From Cryptomeria japonica (taxonomy: Eukaryota > Streptophyta > Pinopsida > Cupressales > Cupressaceae), in NCBI RefSeq assembly GCF_030272615.1, contig NC_081409.1, positions 527,926,291-527,990,290 of the forward strand: 64,000 bases of DNA. Direction: 5' to 3'. Positions 35,554-47,590 of this stretch are shown here, one piece after another. Below the pieces are notes generated by a model. The model had not been told where the DNA came from, did not search any database, and worked only from the letters and a program-made list of their open reading frames with translations. Every line of letters begins with the position of its first letter. Position 1 is the first letter of the stretch. Both the position numbers and the translations under genes were made by a program.

Positions 35554-37563
35554 ATGCAAGGAGCAAAAAACACAAGATCATTCATGAAGAAACATCCTCG
35601 TGAAACCTTGCAAGAAGGTCTACCAGAACAGTCATGGAGAGACCAAAAGAGATCTGTGTTGCATGAGCCATCAAATGCTGCTTGGGTGCAGAAAAACAAT
35701 AGTACTGGTAAGATGCTTGATTGACCTATTTATGCAAAGTCTAATTCATCTTCGAGAGATTCAGAGCATGATATTTTAGGTTTCCATTCGGGATTGTTTG
35801 GAAATATTGATGATGCACCTATTTTAAATCAAGATCTATCTCATGTTAGTGTTTTTGCAAAAGATAGAACTGGTTCAAATGCAATTAGGCACTCTGTTCC
35901 TAGGACAATTGATGGGAACATTAGTTTGATTGACATAGATCAAGTTAACGCATCAGAATCTGAAGAAAACTTCCCTGATGAGGATAAAGTGTCTCGAGAG
36001 ATTGAAAATTTAAATAGAAGAGTCCATCATTTAATATCCCTAAGAGCCCAAAAGGAGGCAAATAAGGAGAAGGAAGTTAAAGCCAAATTGATGGAGAGGG
36101 ATAGGCTTCTTAGATAGATAGCTAGTCTTGAAATACTTGCTAAGGAGAAAGAAAAAAGTGATGAGGAAGGCCCTGTGATTAGAGAAATCCTAATCCCCAA
36201 AACTAAACAAGCTTGTAAGTCAGTAGCCTAGCCAACTAGGGAAGTATTTAATGACTCCCAGCATCCTAAATCCAATCTAGATAAAGGAAAACAAAAATGG
36301 ATGGATGATGGAATAGAATCTAAAACTGCAGAAGAGATCTCTCATACGCTTTTAGCACATGAGAGAGAAATGGAAAGGATGAGGAAAGAAAAGGAAGATC
36401 TCTGAATGAAATTGGAAAAGGTTGAGTTAGAAGCAGCGAATCAGGAAGTGAAAAGAAAGATTAATTACTTAAAGGCTCCCCCTATTACATTCCCATCAGA
36501 AGATCTTAGCAAGCCTAACCCCCAACACATATCCTTTAATCATGTTAATACTCAAACTGCAGTACAAGCTAATATTGCCTCAGTAAGCCAAATACCTGTG
36601 AATAAATAGTACACCCAAGCATCTCAATCTCTAATCCCAAAAGCTAAAATGACCATGGGAAATAATAGTGCTATTACCCCTTTTCAAAGAAGACCAATCA
36701 ATCTAGAACAATATAGACAATTGTTCTTTGATGGAATCCTGGGATATCCAAATCATGTTCCCACTGAGTTAAGAGATAGACTCCATAAATTTGCTGGGAA
36801 CAATGCAATTAGTGCTGAGGAACATCTGAAATCTTTTTGGGATCTAATAAATGATTATGAGATAGTAGATGAAGATGTTATTATGAAACTGTTTATTCAA
36901 TCCCTGGTTGATGATGCAAGAGATTGGTACAGAGGTCTTCCAGTCAATAGCATAGGTTCATGGGAAGATTTTAAAAATTGCTTTCAAGAGCAGTATGGTG
37001 ACAAGACTAGTGTGAGTTTCATGCTAAATGAGTTCAACAATATTAGAAAATCTAAAAATGAAATGGTCACTGATTTCAATGCCAGATTCCAGAAAGCCAT
37101 GCACAGATTGTATCAAGTGATGAGGCTAGATGATAACATGTGTCTTAATACATATTACAATGCATTTGATTCCAAGATGGCCTATATCTTAAGAGATAAA
37201 AATCCCCATAACTTAAGAGATGCTTTTAGAATTGCCATAAATGTAGAAAGTAACAGAAAAGCATTTGGAAAATTAGGAAGAAGAACAAATGGTAGATTAT
37301 GGCAAGAAACCAAACAGCAACCTAATAAAATTGCTAAAGAGGATGATAAGATAGAAAAATTGGTGACTACTATGAAAGATTTGACTGCCAAGGTTAACAA
37401 AAATGATAAACCCCATTATAACTGGCAAGATAGACCCCCTAGATTACATGATATGCCATATAATACCAATTGGAAGGATGGTAAACATCAAATTGAGAAG
37501 CCCAAAATTACCCAAAGTCAAGACACACTGGATCCCTTGAAAGGGAAACTGTTCACAATATAG
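35554..37563 (+). pseudogene. Giant element gag
   Basis: One frame from ATG at 35554, with in-frame stops at about 35722, 36115, 36229, 36403 and 36607. The N-terminal half is charged and coiled (VSREIENLNRRVHHLISLR, HEREMERMRKEKEDL). The gag core follows from about 36700: YRQLFFDGILGYPNHVP, ISAEEHLKSFWDLINDYEI, then DDARDWYRGLPVNSIGSWED, FKNCFQEQYG and NEMVTDFNARFQKAMHRLY, the Retrotrans_gag pattern (A..W...L....I.SW.....F...Y). Gag would form the particle around the RNA. It ends at 37563, where the frame changes by -1 into the zinc knuckle and protease. Confidence 0.88.
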
Positions 37564-38520
37564 AAAATACTCCTTGGTGTATTGCTTGTGATGGACCACA
37601 TTCTCCTCATCAGTGTGCAGTGGCTCAAGCTCTTGAAGAATCTATGAGACCAGAAGCAAAGCCTGACATTAATATGTTTGAAAGCATCGTAGAAAGTGAT
37701 GAGGAATCTATGCAAAGTGAATACAGTGATGTGCTAGATAATGAAAAGCTAGTGCAAGGACAGTTAGCCTTAGATTGGCATCCTACATTGAATATGGTAA
37801 CAATTGAAGATGAAGAGGTTCATCTTAGGAGGCCTAGCAAGGAAGAAGTTAGAAATCTCACTAAGGCTACAATTGCCAAAGCAAAACATAACTATAATCT
37901 GAGAAGCACTAAGAGAGATACTGATCAGGGTGAGCTGGGTTCTATGTTTGTAAAGGAAGTTACAAAAAAGGGGGCATCAAGTAGTGCTACTACTGTTCCT
38001 AAGGTCGGTCAAGAGAAGGGAGAACAAGTTAAATATGTACTCAAAGGCAAAGATGATTAAAATGTTAGTGATGTACAAGGAGCAGAGACAGTGAAAAGGG
38101 CAAGTCAATTCAAAATAGAAAAAGTTAGGGCTAATACTAAAAAATACAATAGTTATACATTTTACATGGCCCAAGCTTTAACTCAAATGAAGGTCACTGT
38201 TCCATTAGTAGAATTACTAAAGATTAAAGAACATAAGGATGCAACTTTGTCTTTATTCTCTAGTATATCTGATAGTAACACAGTATTACCCACTGGTTCA
38301 GCTAAAGTTGGAAAGGATCAAGAGTTCCAAATCCCAGAGGTTTATGTTGGAACCACTATCACTCAGGAGCCTTCTCAAGTAGATCCCTTCTATGTTACCT
38401 TGTTAGTCAATAACCGGTTGATTAAAAACTGCATGATAGATTCAGGAGCTGCTGCTAATGTAATGCCCTATGGTGTTATGAAAGAATTAGGGTTATCAGT
38501 AACCACTGTGTATGGGAAAT
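37564..38520 (+). pseudogene. Giant element zinc knuckle and protease, N-terminal part
   Basis: In the -1 frame relative to gag there is a CCHC-type knuckle, WCIACDGPHSPHQC (about 37580-37620, CX2CX3HX4C). A linker with TKATIAKAKHNYNLRS follows, then a stop at 38058 and the stretch QALTQMKVTVPLVELLKIKEH. The retropepsin has VDPFYVTLLVNNRLIKNCMIDSGAAANVMP, with the catalytic DSG at about 38439. It is cut after VTTVYGK by the solo LTR at 38521; the rest resumes at 43031. The whole stretch has a close relative at 61455-62161. Confidence 0.85.
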
Positions 38521-40683
38521 TGTAATGCCCCGCCAGGAAACCCCTAAGGGTTTAAGTTAAAAACACTCAAATAGAGTGTAAATATTTTTTTTTTTATAAT
38601 AATAATAGTTACGAGGGTTAATAATAAGTTACAACATTAAGATAATTAGGAGTCATCTAAAACTTAGATACCACAGCGGAAGGCTAAACGAACCTAAGGA
38701 GTTTCCCAACGTGATTACGTAACCTTACTCCCAACTCAACTCGCATCAATTGATCCAATAAGCTGGATAACTTAATTATGAGATAATGCATTCGACATGG
38801 TCATATGTATGTTCAATGAATTGGCGTCTTGGAACTTTAGGAAGCGTTCATTTACTTTGGGTGGTTAGGAGGCCATCATGAGGTTATTTACTCAATGTGC
38901 ATTAACACCTATTTAATTTAAGAGGCCTCCCTTAAGGTTCAATGTGATTAAATTTAACGAAGTTCATTCATTGGTTTTAAGATAACCACCCACATTTGAT
39001 ATCTTTCTTAAATATTAAAAGTATGGTTAATAAGATGAGATTCGTTCATTGAGGATTAAACTTTCATTAGTAGAGTGAGGTCCCTTCATTTGAATTCAAG
39101 CATAACCAACTAATGAGTCGTAGTTCTTTTATGGAGGATAAAATGAAATTAGACATAGGGTTCATTCATTGAAGTTTTAATAATGCTAATAGATGGAGCT
39201 CAATTCATTAAGGTGAAAATGTATTAGGAACACATGAGTCCATCCTTTAAATTAAAATATAGTTAGCAAGATGATATTCATCATTACAGGATTAAAATAT
39301 AAGTTCATAGTGACGTTCTCCCATTAGGATTTGAATATAACTATCTTATTGCATGTCACTCTTTGTAGTTAAATGAAGTTAATATGAAAAGATACATTTA
39401 CTAGGATTAAGATATAAACAACTCCATGAATCCTTCCCTTTTCAATTCAATTTTAGCAATCATAAAGAGATTTATTTATTTGGGGTTATGATATGGTTAA
39501 CTAGTTGAGGTCACCCAATTATCAAGTTAATCTGGTAAGGATTATTTGTTAAGATTAAAACATAAATAACTAAACATATTCATCCAATATAGTGAGGTAT
39601 GATTAACATGGCAATACTCATTTAAGAAGATAAAAAGTAAATACCTTTATGGTGTTCATCCTTTAGATTTCAACTTAGAAATTTTAACATTAATTCTAAC
39701 TTTGTTTCCCAAACACATTCATTCATTTTACATGCTTAATAACAATTCAATCCAATAATGGTACCTAGCAAGATTCTTCCCACTATTACTACTTCTAATT
39801 AACATAAACCAAATATTTTTCCATAATCATAATTACAATGTTTTATGAACCTAATTACTACATTTATCAAGAAGAATAATGTTATGCACTTGGATTTAGC
39901 TTCATTAAATTCCCATCATACACTTATGAAAAGCAACCATACATGATAACTTAAAGTATGAAATAAAATAGACAAGGCATCACATAACACGGATATGATC
40001 TCGGAGTTCACCCCTAAAGGGCTACATCTCCGGGTCTGCTCAACTGCAAGACCCCTCTGGCATTTAATATAGTTGGGAATACATAATTAATATGTCTTTT
40101 ACATCTTTGCCACGTAGGCGAACACAACCAGTATACAAATGACCACTTTGGTCCATAAATCCTAAATGATGTCCACATAGGGGCAGATCCAATTGAGCAT
40201 GCTAAGAGAAAGTACAAGGTCCATTGTCCATCAGTATTCTATTTAGAGACCTAAGACTTAAATAGGTGCCCCAATTTCAACAACGACAGGGTCCAAAACA
40301 AATGCATCAAGGTTTGCCACCACTTTAAACAAGGCAAATACGGAACTTAAACTTACAACAATTTTTTTGATCGATACGATATCACATTTACATTCATTCT
40401 ACTAGCATATCGTTGAAGTAACAACAAAATATACGAAGATAAATTTAGATTCATTTTCCATAAAAACTTCTCATTAAAATGTAATACCAAATGTTAACAA
40501 AAGTATATTATTTCGAAGATCTTCCAATAAAGACAATATTAAATCTCTATTCCAAAGATTACTTCCCTATTAGAATTGGTTCCAAAATTAAATGTTAACT
40601 AATATAGATTTAATAATCCATGATAAATGAAATTTTTTTCTTTTTATAAATCAACAAATTTAAATATACGCAAAACTCTTATT

Positions 40684-40685
<2 letters not shown>

Positions 40686-40729
<44 letters not shown>
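40686..40729. repeat. (TA)n microsatellite
   Basis: About 22 TA units in the solo LTR, 230 bp left of the GC-rich array. Confidence 0.95.
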
Positions 40730-40732
<3 letters not shown>

Positions 40733-40956
40733 GCAATAAAAATCTAATTTCAAATAAAATAGATCTTTCTACAATTATATTACAACTTCTTTATACATAC
40801 CCCATGGTATTTTTCTTTCATTTTATAAATGTCAATATTATATTTTTTTTTTCTTTTAAAAAAATATATATATAAATTTTTTTTTTTTTTTTTTTTTGTG
40901 GGAACCCTAACCTATGGGTCCCACCTCCCATCACGGGAGTGGGAGGAACCCACATG

Positions 40957-41186
40957 CAGGTCCCTGCGGCCCATAGTGTGGATGCAGGTCCTGCGAAACC
41001 ACACTGTGGTCGCAGGTTCCCTGCGGCCCACAGCGTGGACGCAGGTCCTGCGAGCCATACTGTGGTCGCAGGTTTCCCTGCGGCCCACAATGTGGACGCG
41101 AGGTTCCCTGCGGCCCACGTTGTGGACGCAGGTCCCTGCGGCCCACATTGTGGACGCAGGTCCCTGCGGACCACAATGTGGTCGCA
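40957..41186. repeat. 28-bp GC-rich tandem array in the solo LTR
   Basis: Eight units of about 28-30 bp, each starting CAGGT (one unit starts CGAGGT) and with a core close to CCTGCGGCCCACANTGTGGNCG. Most units hold the near-palindrome CCACANTGTGG. The array is much richer in GC and CpG than the LTR around it. Long open frames on both strands (for example 40829-41236 and 41359-40931) come from the lack of stops in the repeat and are not taken as genes. Confidence 0.9.
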
Positions 41187-43030
41187 GAGGGTCTGCGAGC
41201 CGGCGGGGAGAGAGAAGAGGGGGGGTGGCGGCGTGAGTTGAGCCTCGGCTCCTCTACTCGCCAAACCCTAACGCCCCATTTTAAACAATAAATTTTTTTT
41301 AAAAAAAAATAAAGAAAACACATGGCCAAAGTAGCAATGGAAACAACAGTTTGATACACATTTTTTTTTTTTCATTTACAGTCAAACAAAAGGGATTTTT
41401 AACAGTTTCTCTTTTTTTTTCTTTTAGTTTCCTCACTACAAAATGTTCAAGAAACTATAACAAACCCTGAATCCAAGAACAACCAAGCTTTCAAAAGAAA
41501 CTGAAAACTAAATGTTAAGAACATACAGGGGTAGTAGCATTTCTGTTTTCCAGCATTTCATGGAGAACTTTCAAACACCAAATTTGTTTTTGATTTAGCA
41601 AATAAATAAAAGGGTAGATTGGTATCCTACCTCATAACACATTCCGGGCATGACTTGAAGGAGAGCTCCACCTACAACTCCAAGCAAAACTCCATCGCCT
41701 CCCCAAAAACCCCAATCTCCCTTCCAAAGCCATTTTTTTTTTTTCCAAAAAAAATCACCAAAAGAAAGAACCCCCCAAAAATATTTCAAAAACTAGGTTA
41801 AATGAGAACTCCCTTTTTTTGATGTAATTTTCAATTTTGAATTTAGGCGTTTATTTTTAAAATAAAAGAAAATGAAAATGGAAATCATTCCTTTCCACTA
41901 TTCAATACATCTTATCCGTTTTTTTTTCTTATTAAAATTAAAATGCTTCTATTTCTTATTTAATTCTAATTTTAATTTCTCCATATTACTTTAGCCAACA
42001 TTTATATTTTGAACTATTAACAAGGGTAAGGTATTTAGGTTAATTTAAATTTCCAAAAATCAATCCTTTATACTATATCAACTTTACAAGTAAAAAGAAT
42101 AATAATTTCTTTTAAATAATAAAATTTACCCTTTCTCTTCCAAAATGCGAAAATGATTAATTTATTTCTATTTCCCAATGACTTTAAATCTTTCCTTTCT
42201 AAAACGCATAACTCATTGAATTTTATTATTATTTTTTTTTTAAATTAACTATTAAATTAACTCGCTACAACATAATAAAGCGACCTTTTTTTTAATGAGT
42301 GACTAATCTCATGAAAGAAACCTATTTATTCTAATTTTCTCAACTACTAATGCGTAAATGAACACATTAATTCAAGTTAAATACTTTAAGCTTGCTACAA
42401 TTATAATTAAAGCAATCTTTTTAAATTAATGATTAATCATATAAAAGAAGCTACCTATTTTAAATTTCTAAATTACTAATGCGTACATCTACTCATTAAA
42501 TTGAATTAAATACTTAGGATAACAAACTCCACTTACCCCGCACAAGGCACACAAACCGAGGAAGTCCACCAAATCACACGACACACAACCCAATGAAAAG
42601 AAAGCCCCACAAACCACACACGACGCTCACCTAACCATGGCTAAGGCAAGACGAGAGTTTTATGACCCCCAAATCCGAATTCTGAGGATGGAGAAGGTTT
42701 ACTCAACCTTGCGAATCCCAAAGGAGATGAACCTCGCCCTAGGTGGTGTTGTACCTGCAATCTCCTACACCCATGAATCACGCAAGCATACATATACATA
42801 TACATATTCAATGAAGGTGTTAGCTCAAGATTTATCACAAGAGTTAGGAAGCAATTACATTTACACAAGAATCGATGCAAAAGCACAATAATAGGTATGC
42901 ACAATTATTTACATTATGTAAACTACACATTGCATCACGGTTAACCTATCATTCAAGAATGCCACATAGGAAGTCAACCAAGGTCAAATGGGTTTTATGA
43001 GGCCGACTAGGGTAGGGGTGTTACAGAAAT

Positions 43031-43748
43031 GCTATGCCATGGATAACAGAGAAGTACCTGTGATAGGTACAATGAAAGATGTAGAAGTAAAATAGCAGCA
43101 TTTCCTGAAGCCACTTACAAAATGGATGTTATTGTTACTGACACTAAACCCCACTATGGTATGTTACTTTCCAGGAAATGGGCAGCAGCAGTAGGGGGAA
43201 ATGTTCAACTGGACTTATCTTATGCTACCATTCCTATTAGTGGTAATCAGGTCAAATTATATAGAGAGCCACGAGCTCCTACGGTAATTGAAAATGTAGA
43301 CCCTAGTATGCTTAATTGTATGATCGATGTAGATTTAGATAAATTTAGACTTCAACCAATTTCACCTCAATTGAAGAATACTGACCCTATTGTAGTCGAG
43401 CTACAAGCACAACAGTATGGGTTGTGCCAGATGTATTTTGATGGAGCTTGCTCCAAAGAAGGATCTGGAGCAGGGGTTCTTTTTGTGTTCCCGTCAGGTA
43501 TAGCTTTTAAATACTCATTTTTATTGGCATTGCAGTGCACAAATAATACTGCAGAGTATGAAGCCCTGTTACTAGGACTTGAGGTTGCAAAAAGGCATGG
43601 AATCCAACTATTGAAAGTAATGGGGGATTCAGAATTGGTTGTCTCTCAGGTGAGATCTAAATATGCATCCAAGAATGATAGATTAAAGCAGTATAAGCAT
43701 GCTGTTTGAGATGTTATTGAGCATTTTGATGCATTTTCTATTAATTGG
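43031..43748 (+). pseudogene. Giant element: protease end and first RNase H domain (before RT)
   Basis: After the solo LTR the protease region continues (YAMDNREVPVIGTMKD, one frame break near 43095, then YKMDVIVTD and GMLLSRKW). From about 43420 there is a complete RNase H: QMYFDGACSKEGSGAGVL (first Asp), TNNTAEYEALLLGLEVAKRHG (Glu), LKVMGDSELVVSQV (second Asp), and after a TGA at 43707 ERAKNIMADFLANVA (last acidic residue, continuing to about 43800). TNNxAEYEALxxGL is the signature of the archaeal-type RNase H acquired by Tat elements. In Tat elements I know of, this domain comes after the ordinary RNase H, next to integrase; here it stands before RT. Confidence 0.88.
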
Positions 43749-45125
43749 ATGGAGAGAGCAAAAAATATTATGGCAGATTTCCTAGCTAATGTTGCTTTGA
43801 AAAATGATGATGCAACGCTAACTGGTATTTCCACTGTGGAAATAAAATCTAGGCCTGCTATTCCTGATAATGTGTACAATTGGCAAGTTTTTGCTGATGA
43901 TGAAGACATTCTTATGTTTATCCAATGTGTTGATGATTATGATGGACAAAAGATTGATTGTAATGCATTGGTGGAAGTGGTAGACAATAGAGAGACAGTG
44001 TTTGGAAATGATGTGGTCCAGTTGAAAACCAATGAGATACCTAAAGGGCTAGTGGAGCTAGAGAGCATGTTTAGTTATAATGATAGTCATTTACATCAAC
44101 AGTCTACCACCAAGTTGGAAGAGTTAGAGGAGGTAAACCTGGGGACAGAATCATCCCCTAAGTTGGTATATATTGGAAAGAAACTACCCCCTCATGTCAG
44201 GACTAACCTTATTAATTTATTGAAAAGGTATAAGCATGTCTTTGCTTGGTCTTATGAAGACCTAAAGGCGTATAGACAAGATCTTTTTCAGCATGAAGTT
44301 CCTTTACTTCCAGATGCTAAGCCTTTCAGACAGAAACAGAGGCCTATCAATCCCTTGTTAGAAACTAAAATGCAACAAGAGTTGACCAAATTGAGAGAAG
44401 GGGGAATTATCAAACCAATAAGGCATTCTTCATGGGTCTCCAATTTGGTCCCAGTGAGGAAGAAGAATGGAGACATCAGATTGTGTGTAGATTTTAGGAA
44501 TTTAAATGTTGCTTCCTTGAAAGATAACTACTCATCCCCAAATATGGAAGCCATGCTACAGAGAGTGACAGGATGTGATCTTTTATCCATGATGGATGGT
44601 TTCTCAGGATATAATCAAGTGTTGGTAAAGGAGTCTGAACAGTTTAAGACAACTTTCACTACTCCATGGGGAACTTATGTATATGTGAGAATGCCATTTG
44701 GATTAAAAAATGCAGGAGCTACATTTCAGAGAGCTATGGATGTAGCTTTCAAAGAATTCATAAACATCATCATGGTGGTTTATCAAGATGATCTAACTTG
44801 TTTCTCTAAGAAAGCTGATGATCATTGTGGACATCTAGAGAAGGTGTTCAATAAAGCCTTGGAATTTGGTGTATCACTGAATCCCAAGAAATGTTATTTT
44901 TGGGTCACTGAGGGAAAGTTATTGGGACACATAGTTTCTAAGGAGGGGGTAAGGATAGACCCTGAGAGAATTGAAGCAATCAATAAGGTGTCTAAACCTA
45001 AAAATGTGAAAGGTATCCAATCTTTCTTAGGTAAAGTAAATTTTGTCAGGAGATTCATTGCAAACTTCGCAGAGATAGTGAAGCCTATCGTCAAATTGCT
45101 TAAGAAGGATACAAAATTTTATTAG
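43749..45125 (+). pseudogene. Giant element reverse transcriptase
   Basis: A 458-codon open stretch in the frame of the preceding RNase H. The first 50 residues finish that RNase H and lead through a linker to KRYKHVFAWSYEDLKAY, the usual lead-in to RT. RT blocks: GGIIKPIRHSSWVSNLVPV, KKNGDIRLCVDFRNLN, LSMMDGFSGYNQV, FKTTFTTPWGTYVYVRMPFG, LKNAGATFQRAMD, then VYQDDLTCFSKKADDH as the catalytic box (YQDD at about 44785) and LGHIVSKEGVRIDPER. The polymerase core is intact by eye; the frame stops at 45123 (TAG), where the thumb and connection follow. Confidence 0.93.
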
Positions 45126-45829
45126 GATCAAGAAGCTTCAAAAGCTTTTGCTGAGATTAAGAAGGCAATCCAGGAGGCACCAGTGTTGAAATCTTCTAAT
45201 TATATTAAGCCTTTTTCTTTGTTTTCTTTTGCTTCATATCATACGGTGGCTGCAGTATTACTACAAAAGGACAATGAAAGATATGAACATCCCATAGCCT
45301 TCTACAGTAAGACTTTGCAGGTGGCAGAACTAAAATATGAAACCATGGAGAAACAAGCTTATGCCTAGTTAAAGCTGTTAAGGCTTTTAGGCCATATTTA
45401 GTGAATGCAAATATCATTGCCTATGTCCCACATGCTGTAGTTAAAGATATTTTGTCTCAGTCTGAGGTTACTGGGAAGAGATGCATATGGATTAATAGAA
45501 TTCAGGAATTCAACTTGGAGATAAAGATCGCCAAATTGGTGAGAGGTTTAGGTTTGGCTAAGCTCATGACTGAGTCGAATCTCATGAATGTAGAAATACA
45601 CAATGTTGAGGTTAGAGATGCTTTGGTCACTAGTATTGAGAGGCAACCCTGGTACACAGGGATAATCCAAATTTTGAGAGGTGATATACTCCCAGAAGAA
45701 ATGACATACAATCAAAAAAGAACTCTGAAACTCAAGTCCCAAAAATATGTGCTCATTCAGGGTGATCTTTTTTGGAGGAAAAGAGATGGAGAGTTACTAA
45801 TGTGTTTGGATGAATTTCAAGCTAAATAG
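45126..45829 (+). pseudogene. Giant element: ordinary RNase H (degenerate) and linker
   Basis: Following the stop: EASKAFAEIKKAIQEAPVL, then FSLFSFASYHTVAAVLLQK, which is the place of the D-x-S/A start of the Gypsy RNase H with its first Asp lost, and HPIAFYSKTLQVAELKYETMEKQAYA. A one-base shift near 45367 moves to another frame carrying AVVKDILSQSEVTGKRCIWINRIQEFNLEIK, the end of the domain, then the pre-integrase linker QPWYTGIIQILRGDILPEEM. So the element has two RNase H domains on either side of RT. This one seems to have lost a catalytic residue. Confidence 0.8.
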
Positions 45830-46894
45830 GTGTTGACTGAAATGCATGATGGAGTATGTGGAGGTCACTATTCTGCTAAGACTACTACTGGTAAGATAAT
45901 CTGGGCTGGGTATTATTGGCCCACCTTATTTAAAGATACCCATGCATATGTTCGGAGATGTGACCCATGTCAGAGATTCTCATCCAAGCTCAAGTATGAA
46001 GGAGCCTTACCCCTGAATCCAGTCTCTGTAGAAGCTCCTTTTGTCCAGTGGGGCATTGATTTTATTGGAGAGATTGTTGAGAGGTCATGGATGGATCATA
46101 GTGGCCACTGATTATTTCACCAAATGGATAGAAGCCATCCCTACAAGAAGGGCTACTAGTAAAGTTGTCATTGATTTCCTGATGGATAATATTGTAACTA
46201 GATTTGGAACACCTGCAAAATTGGTGATGGATAATGCCATGTGTTTCAGATCAGAAGAATTTGTAGGCTTTTGTACTAGTCACGGTATACTCATGTCATA
46301 CTCTTCACCTTATCACCCTCAGGGGAATGGACAAGCAGAATCCAACAATAAAAGCCTGTTGAATATCATCAAGAAAATCCTAGAAGAGAATAAAAGATCT
46401 TGGGATCAAAAGCTGAAGTTAGCTCTGTGGGCAGATAGAATAATAGTTAAGAAATCCATTGGAATGTCACCTTTTGAATTAGTCTATGGTGCCCAAGCCA
46501 GATTGCCGATAAATAACCTTCTTCCAGTGTATAAGTTTTTGCAAAATGAGGACATGGAGGTATCTGAACCAATGGAAAATAGAATGATCCAAATTGTAGA
46601 AATGGAGGAGCTTAGGACTTCTGCCCATATGAAAAATCAAAAGATCCAGTTGCAGTCAAAGTATCTTTTTGATAAAAGGACATCATTAAGGAAGTTTCAA
46701 ATTGATGACATGGTTCTTCAGTGAAATGCAAAAGGATAGGATAAGGGAAAGCACAAGAAATTTGAATCACTATGGATTGGCCCTTTTGTGGTTTGTGACT
46801 TAAATGGTAAGGATTCATATTTCTTGAAGAATATGAATAATGAAATGTAGGAATTTCTAGTGCATGGACAATTCCTGAAGCATTATTTCTCTTA
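45830..46894 (+). pseudogene. Giant element integrase
   Basis: The zinc-binding part, HDGVCGGHYSAKTTTGKI and YVRRCDPCQRF (HHCC), is followed by VQWGIDFIGEI with the first catalytic Asp (about 46055). A frameshift near 46095 leads to VATDYFTKWIEAIPTRRATS, FGTPAKLVMDN with the second Asp (about 46225), and SPYHPQGNGQAESNN with the Glu (about 46345). KSIGMSPFELVYGAQARLP and a C-terminal part GPFVVCDLNGKDSYFLKNM follow. No chromodomain is seen, which fits Tat rather than chromovirus. Stops near 46722, 46738 and 46848 break the end. Confidence 0.88.
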
Positions 46895-47040
46895 ATGTCC
46901 ATGCATGGTAGGTCCTTTGTTTGTACATATTTTTTTCCTTTCCTGCTTTTCTATTTTGGTCTATGTTTTGGTCTGTTTCTCCAGAGTTTCTAAGTTTTCT
47001 TGTGTTGACCTTGCGATCAACCATCCCCAGTCAGAGCCGC
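46895..47040 (+). other. 3' end of internal region before the right LTR
   Basis: No ORF is supported and there is a T-rich start. No purine run is found directly before 47041 (TCAGAGCCGC precedes the LTR), so the polypurine tract is missing or changed. Confidence 0.5.
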
Positions 47041-47590
47041 TATTATCACTGATTAAAAATGGGCTTTTCTTTTCCCATGATTGGTTATGGTTTGTTGAAA
47101 TTTTGAATAGGGTGCAGTTTCAAATGCTTCAGCTTTGTTCTAGACCTCAAGGGTTTAAGGGTTTTTGATTTTAGATCCTCTTGTGTTTGTTTTAAACCCT
47201 CTGGTTTCTAATCTTTCATTACTTTATTCACTTAAGTAATGGGTCATGGGGTCATAGGAAGTGTTCCCCCTTGTTGTTTGCCTAGGCGGTCATGTTAATT
47301 AATCAAAAAATTTATGCCTTATATGTTTTTCTCCTAAAGTTGTATGGTCCAGTAACTAGTGTGCATCTCGTGGGTGGATCCACGACTCGCGTTATTTCGC
47401 TAGGTGAAGTTGCGCATAATTTAAAACCAGCGAAGTTACGAAAATGACATGGCATGCCACATAGACGGTCCAGCTAGTTGATGATAGCGAGTAAAATGGT
47501 GGCACATGGCACAAGTCACAACAGTCAGCGGGTCAGGATTAAAGGCTAAAAGGCAAGCACCAGAGGTGAGTCAGGTCGCAGTTAGGAGAT

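Larger units (their letters stand above)
38521..43025 (-). repeat. Solo LTR of a chromovirus-like family (4505 bp)
   Basis: Flanked by GAAAT at 38516-38520 and 43026-43030. Plus-strand ends TGTAATGCCCC and GGGGTGTTACA are near inverted repeats. The first 30 bases resemble the edge at 2867 (GGAAACCCC-AAGGG), and GTTGTACCTGCAATCTCCTACA near 42750 resembles 6105-6125, so it is related to the 2867-12719 chromovirus LTR and is likely in the same, minus, orientation. Inside are a (TA)n run, a 28-bp GC-rich tandem array and long AT-rich parts. No internal coding region exists; the small frames (for example 42637-42891) have no support. Confidence 0.88.

Noticed and set aside
40818-41359. Several overlapping ORFs of 78-148 codons on both strands
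   Set aside because: They exist because the 28-bp GC-rich repeat lacks stop codons in most frames. Their residues repeat with the array and do not look like protein.
42637-42891. 84-codon ORF with a good start in the solo LTR
   Set aside because: The matching place in the related chromovirus LTRs (about 6060-6160 and 12250-12350) is not open, so no coding constraint is visible.
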